NCBI GenBank assembly: GCA_036493735.1
Contig: DASXPH010000142.1
Span: forward strand, 43,691-107,690
DNA from: AG2 sp036493735
Lineage (GTDB): Bacteria > Gemmatimonadota > Gemmatimonadetes > Gemmatimonadales > Gemmatimonadaceae
Direction: 5' to 3'
Length of the DNA: 64,000 bases
Under the pieces are notes generated by a model. It worked only from the letters and a program-made list of their open reading frames with translations. It was not told the DNA's origin and made no database searches. The number at the start of each line of letters is the position of its first letter. The first letter of the stretch is position 1. Positions 1 to 8,543 of this stretch are shown here, one piece after another. Both the position numbers and the translations under genes were made by a program.

Positions 1-368
1 ACGTCGACGGCCGCCAGATCCTGATTGCGCGAGACGTCGAAGGTGACGGTGATGTTCGTCGAGCCGTCGCTGGAATTGGACGACGAGTAGTAGAGCATCC
101 CCTGCAAGCCGGCGAGCTGCTCCTCGATCGGCGCCGCGACGGCTTGCGCGGCATCTTCGGACGACGCGCCCGGATAATTCGCCTGGATGCGCACCGCCGG
201 GGGCGAGATCTGCGGATATCGCGCGATCGGCAGCAGACGAATGGCGAACAGGCCGAGGAGGGTGATCACGATCGAGATCACCGCCGCGAGCACCGGGCGG
301 CGGATGAAGAAGTACTTCGCTTCGTCAGCTTCGCCATGCCCGTTAGGCGAATAGATCGTACCGCTCAC
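1..368 (-). CDS. RND efflux transporter permease (AcrB/MexB family), N-terminal part only
   Basis: Inner-membrane proton-driven drug or solute pump subunit; only the first ~122 codons lie in the window. The minus-strand frame starts with an apparent GTG at 368 whose bases overlap the TGA of the adaptor gene (GTGA). After a ~20-residue polar extension the protein reads KYFFIRRPVLAAVISIVI, the typical cytoplasmic FIxRP helix and first membrane span of RND permeases. It continues RYPQISPPAVRIQANYPGAS and ends in the start of the porter domain. Translational coupling to the adaptor gene shows a two-gene efflux operon. The GTG start with its extension is longer than usual for AcrB. Confidence 0.9.
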   Translation of the reverse strand, partial: MSGTIYSPNGHGEADEAKYFFIRRPVLAAVISIVITLLGLFAIRLLPIARYPQISPPAVRIQANYPGASSEDAAQAVAAPIEEQLAGLQGMLYYSSSNSSDGSTNITVTFDVSRNQDLAAVD

Positions 369-1504
369 GACTTCACCTTGCCCTTGCTGGCCGCGGAGTC
401 GATCGGCATAGGCCTAACGACGCGCCCGGGCGCGACCTTCTGGATGCCGTCGACGACGACTCGATCTCCGGCAACGAGACCGGAATCGATGAGCCAGAGA
501 CTGCCACTCCACTGCCCCGTGGCGACGTCGCGCGCGACGACGGTGTCACCCGCGCCAACAACGTACACGAACTGGCGGCCGAGTCCCTGCTGCACCGCGC
601 GTTGGGGAACGGCGAGCGCGCTCGAGCGCGCGAAGCCCTCGAGGCGCACGCGCACGAACTGACCCGACAGCAATCGATGATCACCGTTCGTGAACTCGGC
701 GCGGAATTCCTGAGTGCCGCTCGCCGAGTCGAGCGATGGCGACATGAAGTTGATGTGTCCAACACGGGGAAGGAGGGAGCCGTCAGGTAGTACGGCGCGG
801 ACGTTGATTCCGTTTGTTCGCGCCGTCCCATTGGCCACGTCCATCGCGCCCTGAGTGAGCAGCGCGCGCGCTTGCGGCTCCTGCTGCCACGCGAGCAGTT
901 GCTGCGACGAGGGATGGAAGGTGACGTAGATCGGATCGAGCTCATCGATGGTCGTGAGCAGATCGGCGGGGCCGGTGACTCGGGCGCCGAGCTCCAGACG
1001 CGCGCGTCCGACCTGGCCCGCGATCTCGGCGCGAATCACCGTGTCATCGAGGTCCTTCTTCGCGACGTCGACGGCGGCCTGCGCGGACTCGAGCTCGGAG
1101 CGCGCGTTGTCGACGTCCTGTTGCGCGACGGCGTGTCGCGGCACCAAAGGCTCGAGGCGGGCGAGCGTGCGCTTCGCGTTGTCGAGCCGCGCGACGGCAC
1201 TGCGATACGCCGCCTCGTACTTCACCTGGTCCAGTCTGTACAGGATCTGTCCCTTCTGGACGAAGGTGCCTTCAGTGAATGGCCGTTCGGTGACGATGCC
1301 TTCGACGCGCGATCGGACCTCGACGCGCCGGTACGGCGACACCTGTCCGACGAACTCGTAGGCTTCGGGAATGCTCGCCGGCGCAACGGTGACGATACCG
1401 ACTTGCGCGGGTGGCGGAGTGAACGGTTTCGCTGGTTTACTGCACGCGGCCGCGACGCCGATGACGAGAATGACGAATGCGGACCGCGCTGGGAGGCTGG
1501 TCAT
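365..1504 (-). CDS. RND efflux periplasmic adaptor (membrane fusion protein, AcrA/MexA family)
   Basis: Lipid-anchored adaptor linking the RND pump to an outer-membrane channel. The 379-residue protein starts at ATG 1504 with a lipoprotein signal ending in VAAACS, so Cys is residue ~21. A biotinyl-lipoyl-like half follows (VEVRSRVEGIVTERPFTEG), then a coiled-coil hairpin (about residues 100-170, LDNAKRTLARLEPLVPRHAV onward), the second lipoyl half and beta-barrel domains. The length is typical of AcrA. An ORF extension upstream to 1717 is rejected because it would bury the lipobox. Its stop overlaps the permease start by four bases. Confidence 0.93.
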   Translation of the reverse strand: MTSLPARSAFVILVIGVAAACSKPAKPFTPPPAQVGIVTVAPASIPEAYEFVGQVSPYRRVEVRSRVEGIVTERPFTEGTFVQKGQILYRLDQVKYEAAYRSAVARLDNAKRTLARLEPLVPRHAVAQQDVDNARSELESAQAAVDVAKKDLDDTVIRAEIAGQVGRARLELGARVTGPADLLTTIDELDPIYVTFHPSSQQLLAWQQEPQARALLTQGAMDVANGTARTNGINVRAVLPDGSLLPRVGHINFMSPSLDSASGTQEFRAEFTNGDHRLLSGQFVRVRLEGFARSSALAVPQRAVQQGLGRQFVYVVGAGDTVVARDVATGQWSGSLWLIDSGLVAGDRVVVDGIQKVAPGRVVRPMPIDSAASKGKVKS

Positions 1505-1892
1505 GCGAGGGGTGACGCAAGGGGATGAGGGTGTGGTGCGCCAATGTAATGTGGCGCGTGGGGCAACCCCGGTGAAGACTCCGAGTCCCGACTGCAGGTC
1601 CCTCAGACGGGAAGGTTTCTTTGGACCGCGGAGGGCGGAGTGCACGGAGGGACGCGGAGGGCGCGAAGTGGCCCTCCGCGGTCCACAAACGAGAACTTGA
1701 ATTACCGGGATGCTCACGAGACCAGATAGGTCACGAATGGCCGGTCATTACCGCCCAGTCAATTTATGAATCGCTAAACAGTGACTTAACGCACATCGGT
1801 CAATTGGAGCACTTTTGCCGAGGAGAGAGTCCGCTCGTCACCCAGAGAGCAAGTTCCTTCGTACCCTCACTCCCCCACCCGAGGGCGACTCA
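1505..1892. other. Intergenic region between divergent genes, with a dispersed repeat
   Basis: About 390 bp separating the leftward efflux operon from the rightward membrane-protein gene. It holds a GC-rich inverted repeat (1622-1685) and then an AT-richer stretch (about 1690-1815) that is the likely promoter region for the rightward gene. I see no convincing gene. A TTG-initiated extension of the downstream ORF to 1815 has no signal peptide or similarity to support it. Confidence 0.5.
1622..1685. repeat. Inverted repeat, 15-bp perfect arms, of the CGGAGGGCG... dispersed type
   Basis: Arms TGGACCGCGGAGGGC (1622-1636) and its exact complement (1671-1685) enclose a 34-base loop that is itself built of GGAGGG/GCGGAGG units. 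This looks like the GCGGAGG-type short repeat seen between genes in many environmental bacteria. It lies in a divergent region, so a terminator role is not obvious. Confidence 0.7.
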
Positions 1893-3164
1893 ATGTTCGA
1901 AGCGTTCGCGGAACTCTTTCCCGCTAATTGGCGCCCGGCGATTCTGGTGCTCACCGCGCCGTTCCGCTGGTTGGCAACATGGCAAGGCATGATGTTGCGA
2001 TGGATCTTCGGCCACGAGCAGACCATCGGCTTCATCGCCGGTGAAGCGTTGCTGATCATTCCAATACTGCTCATCTGCGCCGGCACGTGGACCAGCGCGG
2101 CGTCGCTCTACACGGTGCCCTTCCGTTCTGGGCGCGGCCGGTTTTTCACCCTGCTTCTCATGACGTGGTGGGACGCGGGTCGCTGCATTCTGTTCTTCTA
2201 TACTGGGATGGTCCGCGTCGTCGTCGCTTTTGTGGGCTGGATCATCGGGTCGGTGCGCTTCGGGCTCCGCATGATCAAGAGCCTGATCATCGGCATCGTC
2301 CGGTCGCCGATCACGCTGATCCAGAACTCGTCGCGCGCCTATTTCGAGGCGGGCGGGATGCCGTGGGTCGCGTTCCTGATTCTGATGCTGTGGTCGGCGG
2401 TGGAAGCGACGATCTTCACCTTCACGCTGACGCCGACGCTCAAAGAGGTGTTCGACAGCCTAACGGGTCAGGACGTGAGCGGGCGCGTCATGCAGCCACT
2501 GCTCTGGCTCTTCCTGTTCATGTTGGTCGCCGGCAGCTTCGCGTGCGTGCACGTGATGACGGAGTCGATCAAGGCCAAGAAGATCGGCAACATCGTCTCG
2601 ATGTTCATCGTCGAGAGCGCGGTGATGTTCTTCGAAGTAATGTTCCTCTACCGCGAGCTGATCGACGCGATCACGCCGTGGATCGCGCAGCAGTCCGGCG
2701 GCACCGTGCAGTTGGGCATCGGCGCGACGATCGCGCTGGCGTCGTTCGGCTGGATGGGCGTGCGCGGCATGACCTGGTTCCTCTTCGGCCGCTTCGGCAC
2801 GCCGGCACTGATCGCGATCCTGTCGCGCCAGAACCCCGAGCGCAGTCACGCGCCGGCGGTGAAGCATCACGACGCGCCAGAGTTGTGGCGCGCGCCGATC
2901 GAAGCACTCAAGAGTGAGACGAAGTGGTTCCATCAGGAGGCGCAGCGGATGTTCGAGCTGCTGTCGCTCCCGGTGCTTCAGCTCTTTGCGTCCGCCGTCA
3001 ACTTCGCCGTTGTGGTGGTGCAGTCGCGTCCAATGTTCATGCTGCCATTCAAGTCGCTCGACGACGTTCTCCACGCGACGCCTGGCGCGTCGGGCAAGCC
3101 GGAGCTGTCTGGCCGGCACCGTGGTATGCGTACGCCGCACGATCCAATGCCGAGGGTAGCATGA
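1893..3164 (+). CDS. Polytopic membrane protein, function unknown
   Basis: A 423-residue protein with about seven hydrophobic segments: EALLIIPILLICAGTW, WDAGRCILFFYTGMVRVVVA, WVAFLILMLWSAVEATIF, LLWLFLFMLVAGSFACVHV, a segment near VESAVMFFEVMFLY, and LGIGATIALASFGWMGVRG. A ~90-residue polar tail follows. I chose ATG 1893, preceded by GAGGGCGA, over the upstream TTG because the protein then starts just before the first amphipathic and hydrophobic region. The end of the gene overlaps the next start (ATGATGA at 3161-3167), so it is translationally coupled to a VWA lipoprotein. I do not recognise the family. Confidence 0.8.
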   Translation: MFEAFAELFPANWRPAILVLTAPFRWLATWQGMMLRWIFGHEQTIGFIAGEALLIIPILLICAGTWTSAASLYTVPFRSGRGRFFTLLLMTWWDAGRCILFFYTGMVRVVVAFVGWIIGSVRFGLRMIKSLIIGIVRSPITLIQNSSRAYFEAGGMPWVAFLILMLWSAVEATIFTFTLTPTLKEVFDSLTGQDVSGRVMQPLLWLFLFMLVAGSFACVHVMTESIKAKKIGNIVSMFIVESAVMFFEVMFLYRELIDAITPWIAQQSGGTVQLGIGATIALASFGWMGVRGMTWFLFGRFGTPALIAILSRQNPERSHAPAVKHHDAPELWRAPIEALKSETKWFHQEAQRMFELLSLPVLQLFASAVNFAVVVVQSRPMFMLPFKSLDDVLHATPGASGKPELSGRHRGMRTPHDPMPRVA

Positions 3165-3913
3165 TGAATAGCAGATTCCTCGCTGCGCTCGGAATGACGG
3201 TGGGCCTTGCCGCCTGCGGCGCGCCGCCGCAGGAGGGCGGGTCGAGCATTCCTCGGTCGACGCTCGTCATTGGCATCGACGTCAGCGGATCGTTCGGCAA
3301 GAGTTACGAGAGCTCGATCGACTTCACCGCGAATTATCTCTACGCTCATCTTCACGGGCTCGGCGGCCTCAAGCAGCCGACGGCGGTGTTCGTGGGCGCG
3401 ATCGGCGGCGAGCGGCCGCAGGAGACGAAGTCGTTTCAGCCGATCGAGACGTTCCAGAACATGAGCGTTCCCGAGATCGCGAAGTACCTGCGCAAGGAAT
3501 ACCCGAATCGCGACGGGCTCACGGACTTCAATCCCTTCTTCAGCCGCGTCGCGACGCTGGTGACGCGGCAGAATCTCGTGCTCGCCCCACTCAATGTCGT
3601 GCTGGTCACCGACGGCATTCCCGACACACCGGCGGCGAAGAACGACAGCCTCGGCAAATACAAGAAGATCGACGTGAGCAAGCTCGAATATCTATCGAAG
3701 AATGTCACGGTGCGCGTGCTCTACCCGCGGCCGACGATTGCGGTTCGTTGGGAAAAGCAGGTCCCGCGACACCGCGTGCGGATGTGGACGGTGGACGACG
3801 AAGTGATGGACACGTGGAAGAAGCACTACCACGCCGGCCAGCCGCCCACGGAGCAGGCGGAGCTCTGGGAGTGGATCGCGCACAACGTCGACTTCCGGGT
3901 GAGAAGTATCTAA
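3161..3913 (+). CDS. Lipoprotein with von Willebrand factor A-like domain
   Basis: A 250-residue exported lipoprotein: signal MMNSRFLAALGMTVGLAACG with Cys ~19. A VWA-like fold follows, with the MIDAS signature DVSGS (in LVIGIDVSGSFGKSY) and a later TDG motif (VVLVTDGIPD), which bind a divalent metal and a partner protein. It overlaps the upstream membrane-protein gene, so the two probably act together in the envelope. Nucleotides 3170-3204, which encode most of the signal peptide, are a copy of a dispersed repeat otherwise found between genes here. The ligand is unknown. Confidence 0.85.
   Translation: MMNSRFLAALGMTVGLAACGAPPQEGGSSIPRSTLVIGIDVSGSFGKSYESSIDFTANYLYAHLHGLGGLKQPTAVFVGAIGGERPQETKSFQPIETFQNMSVPEIAKYLRKEYPNRDGLTDFNPFFSRVATLVTRQNLVLAPLNVVLVTDGIPDTPAAKNDSLGKYKKIDVSKLEYLSKNVTVRVLYPRPTIAVRWEKQVPRHRVRMWTVDDEVMDTWKKHYHAGQPPTEQAELWEWIAHNVDFRVRSI
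3170..3204 (+). repeat. HPERSEG-type repeat copy inside a signal-peptide coding region
   Basis: The 35 bases from AGCAGATTCCTCG to TGACGGTGGG match the intergenic copy at 5720-5756 at about 31 of 35 positions, by my hand alignment. They also match the right arm of the hairpin at 3920-4000. On the opposite strand this repeat family translates as HPERSEGS/HSERSEES. Here it is read as the hydrophobic core of a lipoprotein signal. Confidence 0.75.
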
Positions 3914-3919
3914 CTGCCG

Positions 3920-4000
3920 GTCATCCCGAACGAAGCGAGGGATCTGCTTTTGCGACCAGCGCGAAAGCAGATCCCTCGTCGCTTCGCTCCTCGGGATGAC
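3920..4000. repeat. Full HPERSEG-type palindrome between convergent genes
   Basis: The left arm begins GTCATCCCGAACGAAGCGAG (3920 onward, through CTTT at 3950). The right arm runs AAAGCAGATCCCTCGTCGC to GGGATGAC (3964-4000). They pair along about 30 bp with a six-base insertion in the right arm. It fills the gap between the VWA gene (stop 3913) and the amidase (stop 4003), so it may also work as a bidirectional terminator. Confidence 0.85.
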
Positions 4001-4002
4001 AA

Positions 4003-5655
4003 CTACGTCAATGCGATCGTCGACTGAAACGTGGGCGGCCTACGCGCCTTGCTCGCCTGCTCGTAGGCATAAGCAAGCTTCAATATCGTTGGCTCACTCC
4101 ACGCGCGACCAACGAACGACAAGGCTACCGGCAAACCCTGGACAAGCCCCATGGGCACCGTGATGTGCGGATAGCCAGCGACGGCGGCCGGCTGCGTAAA
4201 ACTGCCGCCGCTGCCGCAGTCGCCGTTCACCAGATCGATCGACCACACCGGCCCCTGCGTCGGCGCGATCAGCGCGTCGAGGCGATGCTTGGTCATCACG
4301 GCATCGATCCCTTCATTGCGTGACATCTGCACACACTTCGCTCGCGCCTTCTTGTACTTCGGATCCGTGAGCGGCCCCTTCTTCTGCGCCATCTCGAAGA
4401 TCTCCTGGCCGAAGTAGGGCATCTCCCGCGATGCATTCTCCTCGTTGAAGCGGATGATGTCGGCGAGCGTCTTGTACGGCGCGCTCGGACCTAACGAGTC
4501 GAGGTATGCATTGAGATCCGCCTTGAGCTCGTACAGCAGCACGTCGAACTCGGCATCGCCAAACTTGTTCGCCGTCGGGATGTTCGCCGGATCGACGATC
4601 GTCGCACCGGACTGCTTGAGGACGTCGATCGCCTGCTCGACGAGCTTGTCCGTCTTCGGGCTGTAGCCCATGTACGCCTCGCGCGCGACGCCGATCCGCG
4701 CGCCCTTGAGGCCATTCGCGTCGAGAAAGCGGCTGTAGTCGGTGTACGATTTCCCCGCGCTCGGCTTTGTCGCGTCATCGCGCGGATCGACGCCCGTCAG
4801 CGCGCCAAGCACGAGCGCGGCGTCGCGGACACTGCGCGCCATCGGGCCGGCCGTGTCCTGCGAGTGCGAGATCGGAATGATGCCCGATCGTCCGACGAGA
4901 CCGACCGTCGGCTTGATGCCTACGAGCCCGCACGCTGCGCTCGGCGACGTCACCGAGCCATCGGTCTCCGATCCAATCGCCGCCGCGCAGTAGCTGGCCG
5001 CGACCGCGCCTCCCGATCCGGCGCTCGAGCCGGAGGTGTTGCGGTCGAGCGCGTACGGATTCCGGCACTGCCCGCCCCGGCCGCTCCAGCCGCTCGTCGA
5101 ATGCGTCGACCGGATGTTCGCCCACTCGCTGAGATTAGTCTTACCTAATATCACGGCGCCCGCCGCGCGCAGCCGGTCGGCGACCCACGAATCGCGCAGC
5201 GGAATCGAATTCTCGAGTGCCAGCGACCCCGCCGACGTGTGCATCCGATCCGCGGTGTCGATGTTGTCCTTGACGAGGATCGGTATGCCGTGCAGCGGCC
5301 CGCGCGTCTTCCCTGCCTTGCGCTCCCCGTCCAACTGGTCGGCGATCATGAGCGCATCAGGGTTGATCTCGAGCACGTGATTGAGCGTCGGTCCCTGTTT
5401 GTCGAGTGACGCGATCCGCGCCTGGTACTGCTCGACGAGCGACCGCGCCGTGTACTTCCCCGACGCAAGGCCGTCCTGAAGGTCGCTGATCGCCAGATCA
5501 TCGAGCGGACCAGTTGGCGGCGGCACGCGCCGCGACGGCGCAGGAGCCGTCAGTGCTAACGACTCGCGATGTCGATCGACCTTAGTGAGTGCGCCGGCAG
5601 CAACCGCCGCCGACACGCCGACAAACGCGCGACGCGAGAGTGTCTCGTCTGACAT
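4003..5655 (-). CDS. Exported amidase (amidase signature family)
   Basis: Hydrolyses an amide bond; substrate unknown. The 550-residue protein has a twin-arginine type leader (LSRRAFVGVSAAVAAGAL), so it is probably exported folded through Tat. The Ser-cisSer-Lys triad is visible: Lys129 in GIPILVKDNID, cis-Ser ~210 in the NTSGSSAGSGGAVA loop, and nucleophile Ser234 in ETDGSVTSPSA. The 24-residue spacing between the two serines matches the family. ATG 5655 has no strong Shine-Dalgarno. It is close to secreted Glu/Asp-tRNA amidotransferase-A-like amidases of unknown role, not GatA itself, since gatB and gatC are absent and the leader is present. Confidence 0.93.
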   Translation of the reverse strand: MSDETLSRRAFVGVSAAVAAGALTKVDRHRESLALTAPAPSRRVPPPTGPLDDLAISDLQDGLASGKYTARSLVEQYQARIASLDKQGPTLNHVLEINPDALMIADQLDGERKAGKTRGPLHGIPILVKDNIDTADRMHTSAGSLALENSIPLRDSWVADRLRAAGAVILGKTNLSEWANIRSTHSTSGWSGRGGQCRNPYALDRNTSGSSAGSGGAVAASYCAAAIGSETDGSVTSPSAACGLVGIKPTVGLVGRSGIIPISHSQDTAGPMARSVRDAALVLGALTGVDPRDDATKPSAGKSYTDYSRFLDANGLKGARIGVAREAYMGYSPKTDKLVEQAIDVLKQSGATIVDPANIPTANKFGDAEFDVLLYELKADLNAYLDSLGPSAPYKTLADIIRFNEENASREMPYFGQEIFEMAQKKGPLTDPKYKKARAKCVQMSRNEGIDAVMTKHRLDALIAPTQGPVWSIDLVNGDCGSGGSFTQPAAVAGYPHITVPMGLVQGLPVALSFVGRAWSEPTILKLAYAYEQASKARRPPTFQSTIALT

Positions 5656-5719
5656 GATGGAGTTGGAGTGAGGTTGGGTTCATGAATATGAAACCACAGA
5701 GATGCGGGCGCGAGCGAAC

Positions 5720-5756
5720 AGCAGATCCCTCGCTTCGCTCGGGATGACAGTGGGGG
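5720..5756. repeat. HPERSEG-type repeat, single arm
   Basis: The copy AGCAGATCCCTCGCTTCGCT through GGGATGACAGTGGGG lies between the start of the amidase gene (5655) and the stop of the next minus-strand gene (5783). It has only one arm, unlike the palindrome at 3920-4000. Confidence 0.8.
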
Positions 5757-5782
5757 TCCTCGCCGAGCCCCAAGGCGCCGGA

Positions 5783-7624
5783 TCACCGAGCAAGTGGATC
5801 CATCGCCCTGAATGCCCGCCGCAACTGCTCATCCGTCAACGACGGCAACTGCGTCAACACCGGCTGGCGCGGGTCGAAGCCGGAAATCTCGGCGGCGTGC
5901 GCGCGCATCCAACGAATCAATCCGTACATCACGCGAGCGTTCGCGCGGCCGTGCGGGGTTGCGTCACCGATGTTGGGATGGATGATCGACGACATCACGA
6001 TCTTCGGACGCGCGGCGAAGGCGATCTCCGACAGCTTCGCGCGGAACTCGCGCTCCTCCGGCGTGAACGCGCCGAGTTGGTCGTCGATGGCGTGGCGTCC
6101 TTCGTGGGCGATGATCGAGCTCTCGCGAATGAGCTGCGAGGCGACGCGGATGAACTCGCGACCGATGAGCGAGTCGGGGACGCCGGTGCGACGCAGCGAA
6201 TCGAGCAGCGCGTCGCGTCCGTCGCGCCGGAGGCGTCCCACGACGCCAGGCAGATACGCGATCGAATCCGATCGCGCGATGGCAAGATCGAGAATGCTGT
6301 CGCTCACGATGCTGGCCTGCTCGTGCGTGCGACGCGCCGGGTCGCCGCTCACCCAGAGGTTGAGCGCGTGCTCGACGAATACCGGACGGACCTGCACGAT
6401 GGTGTCGCGCCGCTGCCAGCCGCCGTGACCGCCGGCATCGTCCCACGCCCAGCTCTGGAGTCCATTCGTGACGATGCCGTCGATGACGAGGAAGGTGACG
6501 CGCGCGCTGTGACCGTACTGCGTCACGACGCGCCGCTCCTCGCCGACGACGTGGCCCATGTGCATGTCGTAGTAGCCGCCGGTGATGCCGAGCTGGAAGA
6601 CGGTGCCAAAGCGCCGCGCGAGCTCCGCATCAGCTCCGGCGGGATAGAATTCCGGCGGCGCACCCCGCCAGCTCAGGTGAGGCCAGAGCTCGCGCTCTGC
6701 GTGGATGTACGCGCGCGTGAGCTCGTCCGGCGGTGCGCCACCGACGAGGGCGCGCCGGTAGTAGTCGTCCGCTGTTTGCTGCATGTGACGGCAATACCGC
6801 GCGTATTCGATCACCTGGCTGCCTAACGGCGCGACGAGCGCCGCGGCATCGTACAGTCGAGCGCGGCCGAGCGCGGCGGCGAGTCGGCTTCGTAGGGCCG
6901 GCGGCATGCCGTCGCCTCGCCACGCCGGCAGATTGGCTCTGAGCTCGGCCAGCGCCGACGGCAGCTGGCTGCGCGTCTGCGTGCCACCGGCATCGACGAG
7001 GTAATACGAATCGACACCGATCACGGCATCAGCGCCGTCGCCGGCAATCAGCGCCGTGAGCAGGAGTTGCTGCGCCTCGTCGACGCGGCCGCGCATACCG
7101 CGAACAAGCTGTCGCAACCTAACGAGGGCCCTGGCCACGCTCGCGCTGTCGAGACGCTCCGCGCCGCTCGCGCCGTCGAGCCGGGCCGCGAGCGCCGCTT
7201 CGGTGATCGCGCGTCCCATCTGCAGAACCGCTGCGCGATGAACGATGTCGTCCGTCGCCGCATGCATCGCGGTGCTCGAGAGCGCGAACGATTGGCGATA
7301 CCGCCCTTCGGCGATGGCGAGTCGCGCCATCTCGACGAGGGTCGCCGCGGTGTCGTGCTGGGTGGCGAGGGCGTTCCCGAAGTGCGCTCGCGCGCGGCCA
7401 TCGTCCTTGTAGAATCGCCAGGCGATGACGCCGAGCATCCGCTCCGCGGCCGCGCGCCGGGCGACGCTCGTATCGCGCGCCGCTTCGCCGAACGCGCTCA
7501 CCGCCTTCGCGATCTCCTCCCGCTGCAGCGCCGACTCACCCTGCAACACGAGGGAGACGCGCTCGCGCGAGTATTGCGCGCGGAGCGCCGCGGGAACGAG
7601 GAGAAGAAGGAGTGGAAGGCGCAA
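5783..7624 (-). CDS. Secreted protein with HEGRH (HExxH) motif, putative zinc metalloprotease
   Basis: A 613-residue protein starting at TTG 7624, chosen because it gives a clean signal peptide (MRLPLLLLLVPAALRAQ). The first ~250 residues are Ala/Arg-rich helices that look like TPR or solenoid repeats. The C-terminal third holds SSIIAHEGRHAIDD, an HExxH motif (His507, Glu508, His511), and a possible third ligand in the following acidic helix (FTPEEREF). I recognise no named family, so peptidase function rests on the motif. No Shine-Dalgarno is evident at the TTG. Confidence 0.75.
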   Translation of the reverse strand: MRLPLLLLLVPAALRAQYSRERVSLVLQGESALQREEIAKAVSAFGEAARDTSVARRAAAERMLGVIAWRFYKDDGRARAHFGNALATQHDTAATLVEMARLAIAEGRYRQSFALSSTAMHAATDDIVHRAAVLQMGRAITEAALAARLDGASGAERLDSASVARALVRLRQLVRGMRGRVDEAQQLLLTALIAGDGADAVIGVDSYYLVDAGGTQTRSQLPSALAELRANLPAWRGDGMPPALRSRLAAALGRARLYDAAALVAPLGSQVIEYARYCRHMQQTADDYYRRALVGGAPPDELTRAYIHAERELWPHLSWRGAPPEFYPAGADAELARRFGTVFQLGITGGYYDMHMGHVVGEERRVVTQYGHSARVTFLVIDGIVTNGLQSWAWDDAGGHGGWQRRDTIVQVRPVFVEHALNLWVSGDPARRTHEQASIVSDSILDLAIARSDSIAYLPGVVGRLRRDGRDALLDSLRRTGVPDSLIGREFIRVASQLIRESSIIAHEGRHAIDDQLGAFTPEEREFRAKLSEIAFAARPKIVMSSIIHPNIGDATPHGRANARVMYGLIRWMRAHAAEISGFDPRQPVLTQLPSLTDEQLRRAFRAMDPLAR

Positions 7625-7685
7625 TAGCGAGTGAGGTAGGTCTTTCTCTACCCTAACTCCCGGATGCGCGCCGCGGGAGGCGGGG

Positions 7686-8543
7686 CTACTTCAATCTCTC
7701 CGCCAGCTTCGCTTCCTCTCCCACTTCCATCTTGTATACGTGCTCCGGGCCGGGAAAGCGCCGCGCGCGGACATCGGCGGCGTAACGCGTGACGGCATCG
7801 ATCATCGCCGGCTTGAGCTCAGCGTACCGTTTGACGTAGCGCGGCACGTGCGCGTCGTACAGACCGACCAGATCATGAAACACTAACACCTGGCCGTCGG
7901 TGTCCGGGCCGGCGCCGATACCGATCACCGGCACGCGAACGTGTCGTGTCAACTCCCGTCCAACGGGCGCCGGCGTCGCTTCGGCGACGATCGCGAAGCA
8001 ACCGGCCACGTCGAGTGCGTTCGCGTCGAGCAGGATCTCCATCGCGCCCTCAGCGGTCCGGCCGTGGACGCGGAAGCCCTCGCGATCGCCGGTGTGCTGC
8101 GGCGTCAGCCCCACGTGACCCATGACCGGGATGCCAGCGTCGATCACGGCACGCGCGCGATCGACCGTCGAGCCGCCTCCTTCCATCTTCACGGCGTCGC
8201 AGCCGGCATCGGCGAAGCAGCGCGCGGTGGCCACGGCCTGTTCATCAGAGCTCTCGTAACTTCCAAAGGGCAGATCTCCGATGACAAGGGAAGCGGGCGC
8301 GCCGCGCCGCGCGGCACGGGTAAGCATCAGCATCTCGTCGATCGTGACGAGCCGGGTCGTCTCATAGCCCAGCACGACCATCGACGCCGAATCGCCGACG
8401 AGCACGAGGTCGACCCCTGCCCGCTCCGCCACCTGCGCGGTCGCGAAGTCATAGGCGGTGACCATCACGATCGGATCGGCGCCGGCGCGCAGCTTCCGCG
8501 CGCGGATAGCATCGATTGTCAGGCTACTCCCGGGCTTCGTCAC
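7686..8543 (-). CDS. panB: 3-methyl-2-oxobutanoate hydroxymethyltransferase
   Basis: Cytoplasmic enzyme that makes ketopantoate from alpha-ketoisovalerate and 5,10-methylene-THF, the first step of pantothenate synthesis. The 285-residue protein shows the family pattern: VTAYDFATAQVAERAGVDLVLVGDSASMV near the N-terminus, VKMEGG in the middle, PVMGHVGLTPQ, and IGIGAGPDTDGQVLVFHD. It starts at GTG 8543, which overlaps the TGA of panC (GTGA), so it is the last gene of a coupled three-gene operon. Confidence 0.97.
   Translation of the reverse strand: MTKPGSSLTIDAIRARKLRAGADPIVMVTAYDFATAQVAERAGVDLVLVGDSASMVVLGYETTRLVTIDEMLMLTRAARRGAPASLVIGDLPFGSYESSDEQAVATARCFADAGCDAVKMEGGGSTVDRARAVIDAGIPVMGHVGLTPQHTGDREGFRVHGRTAEGAMEILLDANALDVAGCFAIVAEATPAPVGRELTRHVRVPVIGIGAGPDTDGQVLVFHDLVGLYDAHVPRYVKRYAELKPAMIDAVTRYAADVRARRFPGPEHVYKMEVGEEAKLAERLK

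Noticed and set aside
5702..6826. 374-codon plus-strand ORF
   Set aside because: Starts inside the HPERSEG repeat and runs antisense to the HEGRH protein; no recognisable features.
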